From: Moniliophthora roreri
Lineage: Eukaryota > Basidiomycota > Agaricomycetes > Agaricales > Marasmiaceae
Assembly: GCA_001466705.2 (NCBI GenBank)
Contig: LATX02000218.1
Span: 1-64,000, forward strand
Length of the DNA stretch: 64,000 nucleotides
Direction of reading: 5' to 3'
Part shown: one piece after another, positions 1 to 11,354 of the stretch
How positions within the stretch are numbered: the first letter of the stretch is position 1
Layout: each line of letters starts with the position of its first letter
Translations under genes and position numbers: made by a program
The notes under the pieces: generated by a model
The model's input: the letters and a program-made list of their open reading frames with translations, nothing else
Database searches by the model: none
What the model was told of the DNA's origin: nothing

Positions 1-2169
1 ATAAACTTCAATCTCCTGATTGACCCGTTCGGTTTCTCTGTCTGTTTGTGAATGAAAGGCTGTGCTCATTGAATGTTTAATTGACAGTTGTTTTCCCATT
101 TCCTAGAAGACTTCTGCTGCTAATCTGGGGTCTCGATCGGATATGATGTGGTCCGGGAGCCTGAAACATCTGTATAGATGTTGAATTAGCAGTTCTGCTA
201 TTTCCATGGCGTCTGATTTCTTCGTGCATGGTGTAAAAATTACCCCCTTTGTAGAGGAGTGGTCCACCATGACAAGAATAGAGTCCATTCTATCACATTC
301 AGGTAGATCAGTGATGAGGTTCATCATGCAAACCTGAAAGGGGAAGGAGTTTGGCGTCAGCTGCAAGGGTTGAATGGGAGTCTTCGTTGGATGTGTGTTC
401 ACCTTTGATTGTTGGCATAGTAGGCAACCGTCTACGAAACTCTTGATGAATTTAGCCATTCCTGGCCACCAGAAGTCCTGTTGAACCTGCTCTAAGGTGT
501 TCCATTGCCCTGGATGTCCAACTCCCAGCGTTTCATGTACTGATTTCACAACCTTTTATTGTAATTCTGCATCATTTGGCACATAAATTTGACCTTTGAA
601 AAGAAATAGTCCGTCATTAATTTTCCAGTCCAATAATGCAGATTTGATTGGCGGCACACCTTGGTGCAATAGTTGCTCCAAGGCCAACTTGTGAAAGTCG
701 TCCGGACCCAATTGTTCCATAATCTCGGTTCCCATTTCCAAGTTGATTCTCTTCACAAGGAGTCGTTCTGGCAGAAGGATCACATCTTTGTTATTGTTAT
801 CTTCATCTCCACTTCCGTTGTTCCGCTGTGAAAGTGCATCTGCTTGCATCATTGATTTCCCAGGCACATGAACGAGACTGAGATCAAATTCTGATAACAA
901 CAAGCTTCATCTAGCCTGTCGTCAGTTGAGCTTCTGAGCTGATCAAAAGTATGTAAGGTTCTTGTGGTCAGATAAGACCACTACCTTGTACTTTCCTCCC
1001 ATCAAATAGTGTTGCCATTCTGTCAAAGCTCACACTATAGCCAACAATTCCCAATCATAGATTTCGTAATTCCGCTCAGTTGGTGAAAACGACTTTGACA
1101 GGTATCCACATGGATGCCATTCTCCATCTGATCCCTGCTGGCGAAGTACTGCCCCTGTTGCCCATTTGGAGGCGTCTGCTTCTATTACGAAAGGTTTATC
1201 TGCATCTGGCATGAGGAGCACTGGTTCTGAGAGAAATTTCTTTTTGAGAAGGTCGAATGTGAGTTGGCATGTCGTAGTCCATTCAAATTTCTGCGACTTC
1301 CTTGTGAGATCATTAAGTGGTCACACCAGTTGTGCATATTTCCCAATGAACTTCCAATAGAAGTTTCCGAACCCCAAGAAGGCTCATACTCCTTTTACCG
1401 TTTTCAGAGGTTCCCATTCTGCTATTCCTGCTAGTTTCACGGGATCCATAGTGACATAGTCTGGTCGAATCACCATTTCCAGGAAGATAACTTCTGTGAC
1501 ATCAAATTCACACTTTTTGGATTTGAAGTAGAGATCATGTTTCCTGATCTGACGCATCAACCTTTCAGTCCTTTCTTGATGTTCCTTTTGATTTTTCAAA
1601 AATAGAAGGATGTCGTCGATGTAGATGACACACCATCCTTCGTCAATGAAGTCAGAGAGGATATCGTTCATGAAAGCCTGGGAAGTTGTGGCCAAGTTGC
1701 TAAGCCTGAAAAACATGACAGTTGGTTCAAACAGTCCTTGGTTCATTTTGAAGGCTGCTTTCCATTGGTCTCCATTCTTGATCCTTATGTTATTGTATCC
1801 ATTCCTAAGGTCTAACTTCATAAAGATGTTTGCTCCTTTTAGCTTGTCGAGGAGCTCTGATATCAAAGGAAGTGGGTATGTGTTCTTCACTGTGCCTTTG
1901 TTCAGCTCTCTGTAGTCCTGTGTGGGCCTCAGCACTCTTTTTTCCTTTTTTTCCACAAAGAAAAAGGGGGAAGCCATTGGAGACTTGGATTTTTGAATAT
2001 ATCCTTTTCGTAGGTTCTCCTCTAAGAATTTATCCTACTCCTTCTGTTCGACCAGGCTTAGTGGATAAAGCTTACAGTTCTGGGGTATGAAGTCAGGTTT
2101 CAGTTCGATGGCATGATTATAAGACTGGGAGGGGGGAAACTGTTCCGCTTTTCCCTTCTTGAAGCAATC
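1..2169 (-). pseudogene. el1 chromovirus pol relic: RT, RNase H, integrase (truncated by window edge)
   Basis: Polyprotein segment of a Ty3/gypsy element read on the minus strand. In order it holds reverse transcriptase (about 1384-2160, active site YIDD at about 1614-1625), RNase H (about 900-1260, with SDHKNLTYF-like and [11 protein letters not shown] motifs), the integrase HHCC zinc domain (H-H-C-C around GHPGQWN and CLLCQQSK, about 400-550) and the start of the DDE core (SDRDPR at about 130). The integrase C-terminus and chromodomain lie beyond position 1. The frame is broken repeatedly: a TAA near 552, TGA at the Arg codon of the (R)PLNDL motif near 1320, and further stops near 915-945 and 1380. 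Several Arg-to-Gln changes (CGA to CAA) match CpG decay. Non-functional. The family assignment is secure from close similarity to the less damaged copies el6 and el7 in this window. Confidence 0.93.
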
Positions 2170-2790
2170 TCAATATCCTTGAAGGTAGGAGGGGATTAAT
2201 TTGTCTATTTCCTTCCTTACTTGTTGTTGTTGATGTGCTAACTCCTGTGAAGCTGTAATCTTTGCTCCAGTTAAAACCTCTGCAGGAGTATTGTCGAGAA
2301 TCCCTGTGAACCTTTTGATCTGGAGCTTCCTCTTTGGTAAGAACCTTATTTCTTCAGTTTCCCAGTCGATCTGAGGGTTGTGATAGTGAAGCCAAGGGAG
2401 CCCTAAGATCATGCTCTCATCTCCGATCCCTAATATCATGAAGTTTTCTCTAAACTCCTTGCCTGCTATTTTGAACTCAAGTTCTACCACATGAGATATC
2501 CATGCGGTTTTGTTTGGTGTTCCATCCACATTGAATACCTTGATCTTCTCAGGGAGTTGGGTCCATCTTTTCCCTAGTTTCCTCACTAGAGCTGTACTAA
2601 TGAACCATCCTCCTGCTCCCGAGTCTAATAGAGCCTGTGTTTCAATGATTTGGGTTCCCACTTTGTATTGGAGAGGAATATGCATAGAATTTCGATCCAT
2701 CCTAGCTAATACAAAATGTGAAATGGTTACAGGTGGTGGAGACATCGTCCTCTTCCACCATTTCAAAACCCTCCAGCTCCATGAGGTCGA
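2170..2790 (-). pseudogene. el1 retropepsin-like protease domain
   Basis: The open segment (2170-2766) carries the retroviral-type aspartyl protease signature LLDSGAGG followed about 85 residues later by MILGLPWLHYHNP, the usual flap/ILG pair of Ty3/gypsy proteases. It starts just after the gag end. The GGGTTTT slippery heptamer is present (2765-2771), but one T is missing compared with the other copies, so gag no longer stops immediately behind it. The segment ends at a TGA in a YRD-like motif (about 2170-2172). El2 has the same stop at the matching codon, either by common descent or by parallel CpG decay. Confidence 0.9.
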
Positions 2791-4126
2791 TCAATGAGTT
2801 CTTCTCTTCTTCTGGTTGGTTGTTAACCAAAGCCTTGATCTTTGCAAACCTCTCTTCCTTAGTCAGCTTCTTCAGCTCTTCTTTCTTTTTCTCATCCTTC
2901 CTTGGACTGTCTGGGCAGTCCCTGATCCAATGGCCTCCTCATCCACAACAGAAGCACAATCCCTTCGCTATATATTCCTTTTGGTCTACTTCCAAAATCT
3001 GTTTGATGGCAACTTCTTCCTTCTTTCAGAAACTCTGATTTAGCTTTCTCCCATTATCCTCATCCCATGTCTTCCCATACTCTTGGGCCTGCTTGTAACT
3101 TTCATTGAAAAGGATGGCGGCGTTCATCCAATCTTTGATGTTGGTGGGTGCTCCTTTGGGTCGGGTCATAATTTTCAGGACCAAGCTCTTGGGTAATCCT
3201 TGTTTGAATGCTACAATCTGTGCTGCGTCGTTGTATCCCATTTGTTTGGCCAAGTAGGAAAATTGATATGTGTATTCATCAGCCCTTTCCTTCATCCTCA
3301 AGTCTTGAAGCTTCAACTGGGCTTCTAAGGTGGTGTCAAGTGGTTTGAAGGACGTCTTGAAGTCCTCTACGAAGTCTACCCATGAGACCTTCTCTGCATC
3401 TGGATTGAATGCAAGCAAAAGATCTGTCTTCTCATTCTTCCAGAACTCTTCTAGTCCATCAGTCATGTAGGAGAGGAGGAAAAGCTTCTTCATTTGGTCT
3501 GTAGTAAATGTTTTGGGGTTAAGGGCGATGTATAGTTGTACTTCTCGAAGGAACTTCTTTGCATCCTTCTGATGTCTGGTGAAGGCTCTTGGCAGTGCTG
3601 CCTTTACTTTCTTTTCTGCTGTTACCACTTGCATGGGTACTGTGGCACTGATCACCACTTCTTCTGCCATTGGTTCTACCTTAGGCCTGCTTCCTGAGGG
3701 TTTCTTATCTTCTGACATTTCTTTGGTCTGGGGCTGCTTAGTCAATCTGGGGCTGTTCTTTAGCACATGAAGGAGGCATTGAAAGGGGTCCGATTCCTCT
3801 GCTGAGGTTGAAGAGATATTCAATGTATCAGGTTTGGGCTTCTTCGGTGTAGAGGGCAATGTTTCTTCTTCGAATCTGATCTCCCCTAAGCCAGTTATAA
3901 TGGATAACAGGGTCAAGGTTCTCCTTGTTTCAAGGTGCTCTTCTGGTATCTCTGTTGGTGGCTGACTCGTTAGCGATGGCAATGGTGAGGCAGTCAATAG
4001 TTCCCTGTGGGATGCCCGGGTTAATGGTGGGATCACTCGTCCACCTGGATTCAATATGGATTGGGTTTGTAACCCATGCTGGCGCTCCTCTGCTTCCACA
4101 ATGTCCTTCTCAATCTAGGATTCCAT
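2791..4126 (-). pseudogene. el1 gag
   Basis: Capsid/nucleocapsid gene of el1. The main open stretch is 3026-4099 (357 aa). It contains the family's conserved start-like segment MSEDKKPSGSRP, the capsid core (LSYMTDG, DADEYTYQF-like, GYNDAAQIVAFK) and, beyond a stop at 3026, a damaged zinc knuckle near 2935-2985. In the knuckle, one Arg is now Cys and another is TGA, both explained by CpG transitions. The apparent start ATG at about 4126 is followed three codons later by TAG where el2 has CAG. Upstream of 4126 come the PBS and LTR. Confidence 0.9.
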
Positions 4127-4184
4127 CCGTGGTGGCGTCTTGTTTTCCTAGGTGATGCCTAAACCTCGATAGGTCAGCAATCGA

Positions 4185-4196
4185 TCAGCTTGACCT
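4185..4196 (-). promoter_or_regulatory. el1 primer-binding site, self-priming type
   Basis: On the minus strand AGGTCAAGCTGA lies 2 nt downstream of the 5' LTR. It does not begin TGG as a tRNA-complementary site would. It is the reverse complement of TCAGCTTGACCT, a motif inside the LTRs of this family located where transcription should begin. Confidence 0.7.
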
Positions 4197-4198
4197 TG

Positions 4199-4634
4199 TG
4201 TTATGTTACTTGTGCAGCAACATCAATTAACCACTTATAAGAGGTAAGACTCTTTACAAGTAGTTCTCAAGTTCAAGTTAGAGTGCGTTCAGCAGATGCT
4301 GAAGTTCAGAGGTCCTCGATCATGGGCAATGACACAAGTAATAATTAACTAGGTCAAGCTAAGGACTCAGAGTCCTAGCTTGAGCACTTAAATATGTTAC
4401 AACCTGTCATGTAGTCTATGTTATGCAATCGTCCAATAACTACGATGATGTGGTAATAAATACCGACAGAGTCAGAATATAGCTAAGCATTCTGATGAGG
4501 AAATGAGGTACTAGGAAGGTGTAATAAGTCCGATGGAAGAAGAAGCATAGATGTGAGAAGGAAAATGGGGACTGGGAAAGTGTACATGTCTGATCAGAAA
4601 GGGAAGCATAGAACAAGGTAAAGAAAACATAACA
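4199..4634 (-). repeat. el1 5' LTR
   Basis: 436-bp LTR with TGTTA...TAACA ends, the PBS immediately inside and the 216-bp array outside. It contains a TATTTAAG-type TATA box (minus strand, near 4390) and the 11-mer CAGCTTGACCT-like start region. The matching 3' LTR lies left of the window. Confidence 0.88.
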
Positions 4635-5500
4635 GTATCCTTAAAGAAAATTTTCACGTTCACATTGTTACATTAAGGACTCTCCACCTTCACTCTTGCC
4701 TTAGCATACTTCACCTTTACCTCAGCATCCTTCAATTGATGATCTTTTACCTTCACTCTTGCCTTAGAATACTTTACTCTTATCTTAGTATCCTTCAATT
4801 GAAGATTCTTCACCTTATGCTCCTTTAACTAGAGATCCTTTACCTTTGTATCCTTCTACACATTGTTACATTAAGAATTCTTTACTTTTGTATCCTTCTA
4901 TAAAGAATTTTTCACCTTCACATCCTTATATTAAGGATTCTCCATCTTTACCCTTGCCTTGGCATACTTCACCTTTAGCTTAGCATCTGTCAATTGAAGA
5001 CCTTTTACCTTCACCCTTGCCTTAGAATGCTTCACTCTTATTTTAGTATTCTTCAATTGAGGATTCTTCATCTTATACTCCTTTTACTAGAGATCTTTTA
5101 CCTTTGTATTCTTCTATAAGAAATGGCTTGCCTTCATATCCTTACATTAAGGATTCTCCACCTTCACCCTTGCCTTAGCATACTTCACCTTTAGCTTAGC
5201 ATCCTTCAATTGAGGATCTTTTACCCTTACTCTTGCCTTAGAATGCTTCACTCTTATCTTAGTATCCTTCAATTGAGGATTCTTCACCTTATGCTCCTTT
5301 AACTAGAGATTCTTTACCTTTGTATCCTTCTATAAAGAATTTTTTGCCTTTACATCTTTACATTAAGGATTCTCCACCTTCACCCTTGCCTTGGCATACT
5401 CTACTTTTAGCTTAGCATTCTTTAACTGAGGATCTTTTACTTTCACTCTTGCCTTAGAATGGTTTACCCTTATCTTAGTATCCTTCAATTGAGGATGCTT
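4635..5500. repeat. 216-bp-period degenerate tandem array, left part
   Basis: Pyrimidine-rich DNA made of CCTTCACCTT / GAGGATTCTTCACC-like blocks. The anchor ATTAAGGATTCTCCA (or ATTAAGGAC) recurs at 4672, 4930, 5146 and 5362, giving spacings of 258, 216 and 216 bp. The 258-bp unit carries an internal extra block. No coding potential is evident. The array is interrupted at 5500 by the el2 LTR and resumes at 12337. Confidence 0.85.
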
Positions 5501-5942
5501 TGTTACGAACATGCTGGTATCATGGGACTATGTAACTGATGACTGCATCTCTTTCTTCTTTTCTTTTGATGATGTTCTACTTCTTTTGATCCATCTTAGG
5601 CAAAGCCTTCCTTTTTCCCTCCATGTCTTTCTGTGAACGATTCAAGACCTTCCTTTTCTCCTGTCAAGTCTTTCTGTGAATGATTACTCAGATTCTTTTA
5701 TGTTCCTTCAGTTTCTTTTAGTTTCCTTATTGATTGTCGTCGTCTTGTATTTAAATGCTCAAGCTAAGACTTCAAGTCTTCAGCTTGACCTAGTTAATAT
5801 TACTTGTGTCAGTGCCACGACGAAAGACCTCTGAACTTCAGCATCTGCTGAACGAACTTGAACTTGAACTTGAGAGCTGCTTGCGAAGGGTTCTACCTTT
5901 CATAAGTAGTTAAGTTGATGTTGCTGTGCAAGTAACGTAACA
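5501..5942 (+). repeat. el2 5' LTR
   Basis: 442-bp LTR, TGTTAC...GTAACA. TATA box TATTTAAA at 5748-5755 and the predicted start motif TCAGCTTGACCT at 5780-5791. Compared with the 3' copy (11980-12335) about 12 positions differ over the shared 356 bp, and about 10 of them are CpG/TpG/CpA changes. At one site the two LTRs show TG and CA, the two alternative products of one CG. Confidence 0.93.
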
Positions 5943-5944
5943 CA

Positions 5945-5956
5945 AGGTCAAGCTGA
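5945..5956 (+). promoter_or_regulatory. el2 primer-binding site, self-priming type
   Basis: AGGTCAAGCTGA begins 2 nt after the LTR end and is a perfect 12-nt reverse complement of 5780-5791 in the LTR (TCAGCTTGACCT), 33 bp downstream of the TATA box. Confidence 0.75.
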
Positions 5957-6014
5957 TCGATTGCCGACCTATCAAGGTTTAGGCATCATCTAGGGAAACA
6001 AGACGCCACCATGG

Positions 6015-7376
6015 ATGGAATCCCAGATTGAGAAGGACATCGAGGAAGCAGAAGAGCGCTGGCATGGGTTACAAACCCAATCCATATCGAATCCAGGTGG
6101 ACGAGCGATCCCACCATTAACCCGGGCATTGCACAGGAAATTGATGACCTCCTTGCCACTGCCATCACTAACGAATCCATTACCAACAGAGACACCAGAA
6201 GAGCGCCTCGAAACAAGGAGAACCTTGACCCTATTATCCATCACGACTGGCTTAGGGGAGATCAGATCTGAAGAAACATCTCTTTCTACACTGAAGAAGC
6301 CTGAACTTGATACATCGAATACCTCCTTGACCTCAGTAGAGGAATTGGACCCCTTTCAACGACTCCTGCACACACTGAAGAACAGCCCCAGATCGACTAA
6401 ACAACCACAGATTGAAGAAATGTTGGAAGACAAGAGACCTTCGGGAAGCAGGCCTAAGGTAGAACCGACAACAGAAGAAGCAGTGATTGGTACCACAGTA
6501 CTGGTACAGGTGGTGGTGGCTGAAAAGGAAATTAAAGCGGCACTACCAAGAGCTTTCACTGGACATCGAAAGGATGCAAAGAAGTTCCTTAGAGAAGTAC
6601 AGTTGTACATCGCCCTTAACCCCAGATCATTTACTATGGACTGAGCAAAGAAGCTTTTCTTCCTCTCTTACATGACTGATGGTCCAGAAGAGTTCTGGAA
6701 GAATGACAAAACAGATCTTTTACTCGCATTCAATCCAGAAGCAGAGAAGGTCTTGTGGATAGACTTCGTGGAAGATTTCAAGACATCTTTCAAACCCCTT
6801 GACACCGCTCTGGAAGCCCAGCTGAAGCTTCGAGACCTGAAGATGAAGAAGAGGGCCAATGAATATATGTATCAATTTTCTTATTTGGCCAAACAGACCG
6901 GATACAACAATGCAGCACAGATCGTAGAGTTCAAACGAGGATTACCCAAGAGTTTGGTTCTGAAAATTATGACCTGACCTGAAGGAATGCCCACCACCAT
7001 CAAGGATTGGATGAATGCCGCAATCCTCTTTGATGAAAGTTACAAACAGGCTCAGGAGTATGGAAGGACCTGGGATGAAGACAATGGGAGAAAGCCGAAC
7101 TGAAACTTCCAGAAGAAGGAAGAAGTTGCCATCAAACAGATTTCAGAGATAGACTGAAAGGAATACATGGCGAAGGGACTATGTTTCCACTGTGGCCGAG
7201 GAGGTCATCGAATTAGAGACTGCCCAGACAGTCCAAAGAAGGACGAGAAGAAGAAAGAAGAGCCAAAGAAGTTGACTAGAGAAGAACAATATGCCAAGAT
7301 TAAAGCACTGGTGAACAATCAGCCGGAAGAAGAAAAGAACTCGTTGATTGATCTTATGGAATTGGAGGGTTTTTGA
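6015..7376 (+). pseudogene. el2 gag
   Basis: Gag of a plus-strand chromovirus. An ATG at 6015 opens MESQIEKDIEEAEER; the methionine conserved in all copies (M-x-EDK-x-PSGSRP) is at about 6420. The capsid core (SYMTDGPEEFWKNDKTDLL at 6665-6725; TGYNNAAQIVEFKRGLP at 6898-6950) is followed by a CX2CX4HX4C zinc knuckle, CFHCGRGGHRIRDC (about 7180-7222). The frame is broken by TGA at 6642, 6975, 7101 and 7155, all at codons that are Arg (or Gln derived from Arg) in related copies. No TAA or TAG is seen. Gag ends with GAG GGT TTT TGA at 7365-7376. Confidence 0.93.
7367..7373 (+). promoter_or_regulatory. el2 -1 frameshift slippery site GGGTTTT
   Basis: The heptamer fits X XXY YYZ in the gag frame (G GGT TTT) and is followed directly by the gag stop. 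Reading in the -1 frame from here is open into the protease (TTG AAG CAG ... ATG TCT CCA). The same site occurs at the same place in el3, el6 and el7. Confidence 0.72.
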
Positions 7377-7596
7377 AGCAGTGGAAGAGGACGATGTCTC
7401 CACTGCCTGTAACCATTTCACATGTTGTACTAGCTAGAATGGACTGAAATTCTATGCATATTCCTCTGCAGTACAAAGTGGGAACCGAAATCATCAAAAC
7501 ACAAGCTCTGTTAGACTCAGGGGCGGGAGGAAGGTTCATTAGCACAGCTCTAGCAAGGAAACTAGAGAAAAAATGGATCCAACTCCCCGAGAAGAT

Positions 7597-7601
7597 CAAG
7601 G
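7597..7601. repeat. Target-site duplication CAAGG (left copy)
   Basis: CAAGG at 7597-7601 is repeated at 8070-8074, flanking the solo LTR. Removing the LTR and one copy restores the protease reading frame (…KIKV-FNVD…). Confidence 0.92.
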
Positions 7602-8069
7602 TGTTACAGACTTTTTCCTTAGTAGACTCTTTCCCCCCACTATCACCCCTATGCTTCTCTTTCCATCGGACTTCTACACTTTTCCAGTTCCCATTCCCTT
7701 CTCTCACATATGCTTCTTACTCCATCGGACTTCTACACCTTCCCTGTCCCTATTTACTTATCCCTTTGTACTTGTATTACTCATATCCCGATAGCTCGGG
7801 AAATGTTAGGTAAACACCAGACTCTTCGCTACACATACGTAGTTAGCGTTACAACGGTTGTACAGTATTTAAGCGCTCAAGCTAAGACTCTAAGTCTTCA
7901 GCTTGACCTGGTTAATCTACTTGTGTCAACGCCACTATCGAAGGATCTCTGAACTTCAGTATCCACTGAATGAACTCAAACTTGAACTTGTATAAAGACT
8001 ACTTAGACGGAGACCATACACCCGTCGATAAGTGGTTGAAGTTAGCGTTGCTGCACGAGTAACGTAACA
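7602..8069 (+). repeat. Solo LTR inserted in el2 protease
   Basis: 468 bp, TGTTACAG...GTAACA, with perfect 5-bp target duplication. It has TATTTAAG at 7866-7873 and TCAGCTTGACCT at 7898-7909, the same 32-33 bp spacing as in el2. No internal element remains, as expected for recombination between two LTRs. It belongs to the same broad family as el2 but to another LTR subtype, close to the solo LTR at 16079. Confidence 0.93.
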
Positions 8070-11000
8070 CAAGGTATTCAACGTAGACAGAACACTGAAC
8101 AAAACCACATGGATATCTCATGTGGTGGAGCTCGAATTCAAAATAGCAGAGAAAGAATTTAGAGAAAACTTCATGGTATCGGGGATTGGGGAAGAGAGTA
8201 TGATCTTAGGGCTCCTCTGGCTTTGTTATCACAACCCTCAAATCGACTGGGAGACTGGAGAAATAAGATTCCTACCAAAAAGGAAACTATGGATCAGAAG
8301 ATTCACAGGTGTTCTTGACAGCGCTCCTGTAAAGGTACTGATTGGAGCAAAAATCACCACATCACAAGAGCTAGCACATCAGCAACAAGAGGTTAAGAAG
8401 GAGATAGATGAATTGATCCCTTCCTATCTTCAAGAATATTGAGATTGCTTCAAAAAGAAGAAAGCAGAACAGTTTCCCCCCTCCTGGTCTTACAATCATG
8501 CCATTGAGCTGAAACCTGACTTCGTACCTCAGAACTGCAAGCTTTACCCGCTAAGCCCAGCAGAACAGAAGGAGCAGGACAAGTTCTTGGAAGAGAACTT
8601 ACAAAAAGGATACATCTGAAAGTCCAAATCTCCGATGGCCTCCCTCTTCTTCTTTGTGGCAAAAAAGGAAAAGGGAGTGTTGAGGCCCACACAGGATTAT
8701 AGAGAGTTGAACGAAGGAACAGTAAAGAACACATATCCTCTTCCCTTAATATCGGAACTCCTCGACAAGCTAAAAGGAGCGAATGTCTTTATGAAGTTAG
8801 ACCTCTGGAACAGATATAACAACATACAAATCAAAGATGGAGATCAGTGGAAAGCAGCCTTCAAAACAAATTGAGGACTGTTTGAACCAACTGTCATGTT
8901 CTTCGGACTTAGCAATTCACCAGCAATGTTCCAAGCCTTCATGAACAATATTCTTTCTGACTTCATTGATGAAGGATGGTGTGTTGTTTACATGGATGAC
9001 ATCCTTCTGTTCTCAAAGGACCAAAAGGAGCATCAGGAGAGGACTGAAAGGTTAATGTGTTGAATCAGGAAACATGATCTCTACTTCAAGCCAGAAAAAT
9101 GTGAGTTTAATGTGGTAGAAGTCGTCTTCTTGGGAATGGTGATCCGACCAGACTATGTCGCCATGGATCCTGTGAAGTTAGCAGGAATAGCGGAATGGGA
9201 ACCTCTGAAGATGGTCAGAGGAGTACGAGCCTTTCTAGGATTCAGAAACTTCTATCGGAAATTTATCAGAAAATACACACAGTTAGTGTGACCACTCCAC
9301 AATCTCACACAGAAATCACAGAAATTTGAATGGACTATGGTGTGTCAAATCACATTCGATCTCCTCAAAAAGAAGTTTCTCTCGGAACCCATGCTCCTCA
9401 TGCCAGACACAGACAAACCCTTTGTGATAGAAGCAGACACCTCCAAATGGGCAACTGGAGCAGTACTTCACCAACAGGGACCAGACAGAGAATGGCACCC
9501 ATGTGGATATCTGTCGAAATCATTCTCGCCAATGGAACAGAACTATGAGATTTACAACTGCGAACTGCTGGCTATAACGAGAGCCCTGATGGAATGGCGA
9601 CATTATCTGATGGGAGGAAAGTACAAGGTAGTGGTCTTATCTGACCATAAGAACCTTATGTATTTCCGATCAGCCCAGAAGCTCAACCGACGACAGGCCA
9701 GATGGAGTCTATTGTTATTGGAATTTGACCTCAGTCTCGTTCATGTACCTGGAACATTGATGACACAAGCAGATGCACTCTCACGATGAAACAATGAAAG
9801 CAGAGAGGAAGATAACGATAATGAAGACGTCATCCTCTTACCGGAACAGCTCTTTGTGAAAGGAATCAATCTGGAGTTGGGAACTGAGATTGCAGAAAGA
9901 TTGGGCCCAGACAACTTTCATAAGTTGGCCTTGGAGCAGTTATTGCATCAAGGCGTGCCGCCAATCAAATCCATGCTATCAGATTGGGAAATCAAGGATG
10001 GCCTACTCTTTTTCAAAAATCGCATTTACGTGCTGAATGACACGGAGTTACAGAGAAAAGTTGTCAAAACAGCACATGAGACGCTGGGAGTCAGACACCC
10101 AGGACAATGGAACACTTTGGAACAAGTTCAGAGGGACTTTTGGTGGCTGGGAATGGCTAGATTCGTCAAAAGCTTTGTGGATGGCTGTGTGCCATGCCAA
10201 CAATTGAAAGTAAACACACCCAACCAAAACTCCCATCCAACCCATACAGCCAACACCAAACTCCTTCCCCTTTCAAGTGTGCACAATGGATCTGATCACT
10301 GATCTCTCTGAATGCGATGGCATGGACTCCATTCTCATCATGGTGGACCACTCCTCTATGAAGGGGGTAATTTTTACACCATGCATGAAGAAATTGGATG
10401 CCACAGAGATAGCAGAACTGCTGATTCAACATTTGTACAAACACTTCAGGCTCCCAGATTGCATCATATCTGATTGAGACCCCAGATTCGCAGCAGAAGT
10501 CTTCCAGGAAATGGGGAAACAATTATTGATTAAGCACTCAATGAGCATGGCCTTCCACCCACAAACAGACAGAGAAACCAAACAAGTCAATCAAGAAATC
10601 AAAGTATACCTTCATATCTTCTGTTTGAAGGAACAAACAAAATGGAAGGAATACCTTTCTTTGGCTGAATTTGCACACAATAATCGAACTCATTCAGTCC
10701 TCAAGAACTCCCCCTTCTTCATGATGATGGGATATCATCCAAGAGCTTTTCCAACAGTATTCGAACAAACCGACATTCCATTGGTTGAAGAACGGCTCCG
10801 AGAACTAAAAAGGGTCAGGGAAGAAATGACTAGTTTACTGGAATTAGTGCAGCAAAAGATGCTATGATGAGAAAAATGGAAATTGGAAACCTTCAATGTA
10901 GGACAGAAAGTGTGGTTGGAAGGAAAGAACTTGGCCATAGGATACCCGACTAGAAAACTCACTCTGAAATGAGAAGGACCATTCAAGATTCTCGAGGTTT

Positions 11001-11354
11001 TGGGACCTGTCACTTACCGGCTGGAACTACCACATCAATGGAAAATCCACCCTGTTTTCCATGCTGCCCTTCTCTCTCTGTTTAAGGAAACAGAAGCTCA
11101 TGGACCCAGTTTCACAGAACCACCCCCAGATTTAATAGAAGGGTTTGAGGAGTATGAAGTAGAGGCTGTCATAGGACACAGACTGAAGAAACAACCCTGA
11201 GAATTCCTTGTGTCATACACAGATTATGATTCGTCTCATAATCAATGGATCAAGACTGAAGGGATGGTCAACTGTTTAGACCTCTATAAAGACTATATAA
11301 AGGGGCATAAACTGAAGCCAAGAGACCCAATCCCCACCATCGCCTGAACATACT

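Larger units (their letters stand above)
7385..11347 (+). pseudogene. el2 pol: protease, RT, RNase H, integrase, chromodomain
   Basis: Domains in order: protease (LLDSGAGG at about 7507; ILGLLW at about 8205), split by a solo LTR at 7602-8069; RT with intact YMDD at about 8986-8997; RNase H (about 9400-9720); integrase HHCC zinc domain and DDE core (10060-10560); and a C-terminal chromodomain (EYEVEAVIGHR ... FLVSYTDYDSSHNQWI, about 11150-11260). In-frame TGAs are at 7445, 8440, 8617, 8872, 9061, 9289, 9787, 10475, 10865, 10868, 10970 and 11198. Sister copies have Arg at most of these codons, and where checked el1/el4-like copies still read CGA (7155, 7445, 10475, 11198). A 2-nt deletion near 10219 shifts the frame in the linker after the zinc domain. 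Pol ends at TGA 11345-11347. Confidence 0.93.

Noticed and set aside
4635..5500. CRISPR-like or coding repeat array
   Set aside because: Units are contiguous 216-bp degenerate repeats without spacers and without an open frame; eukaryotic context.
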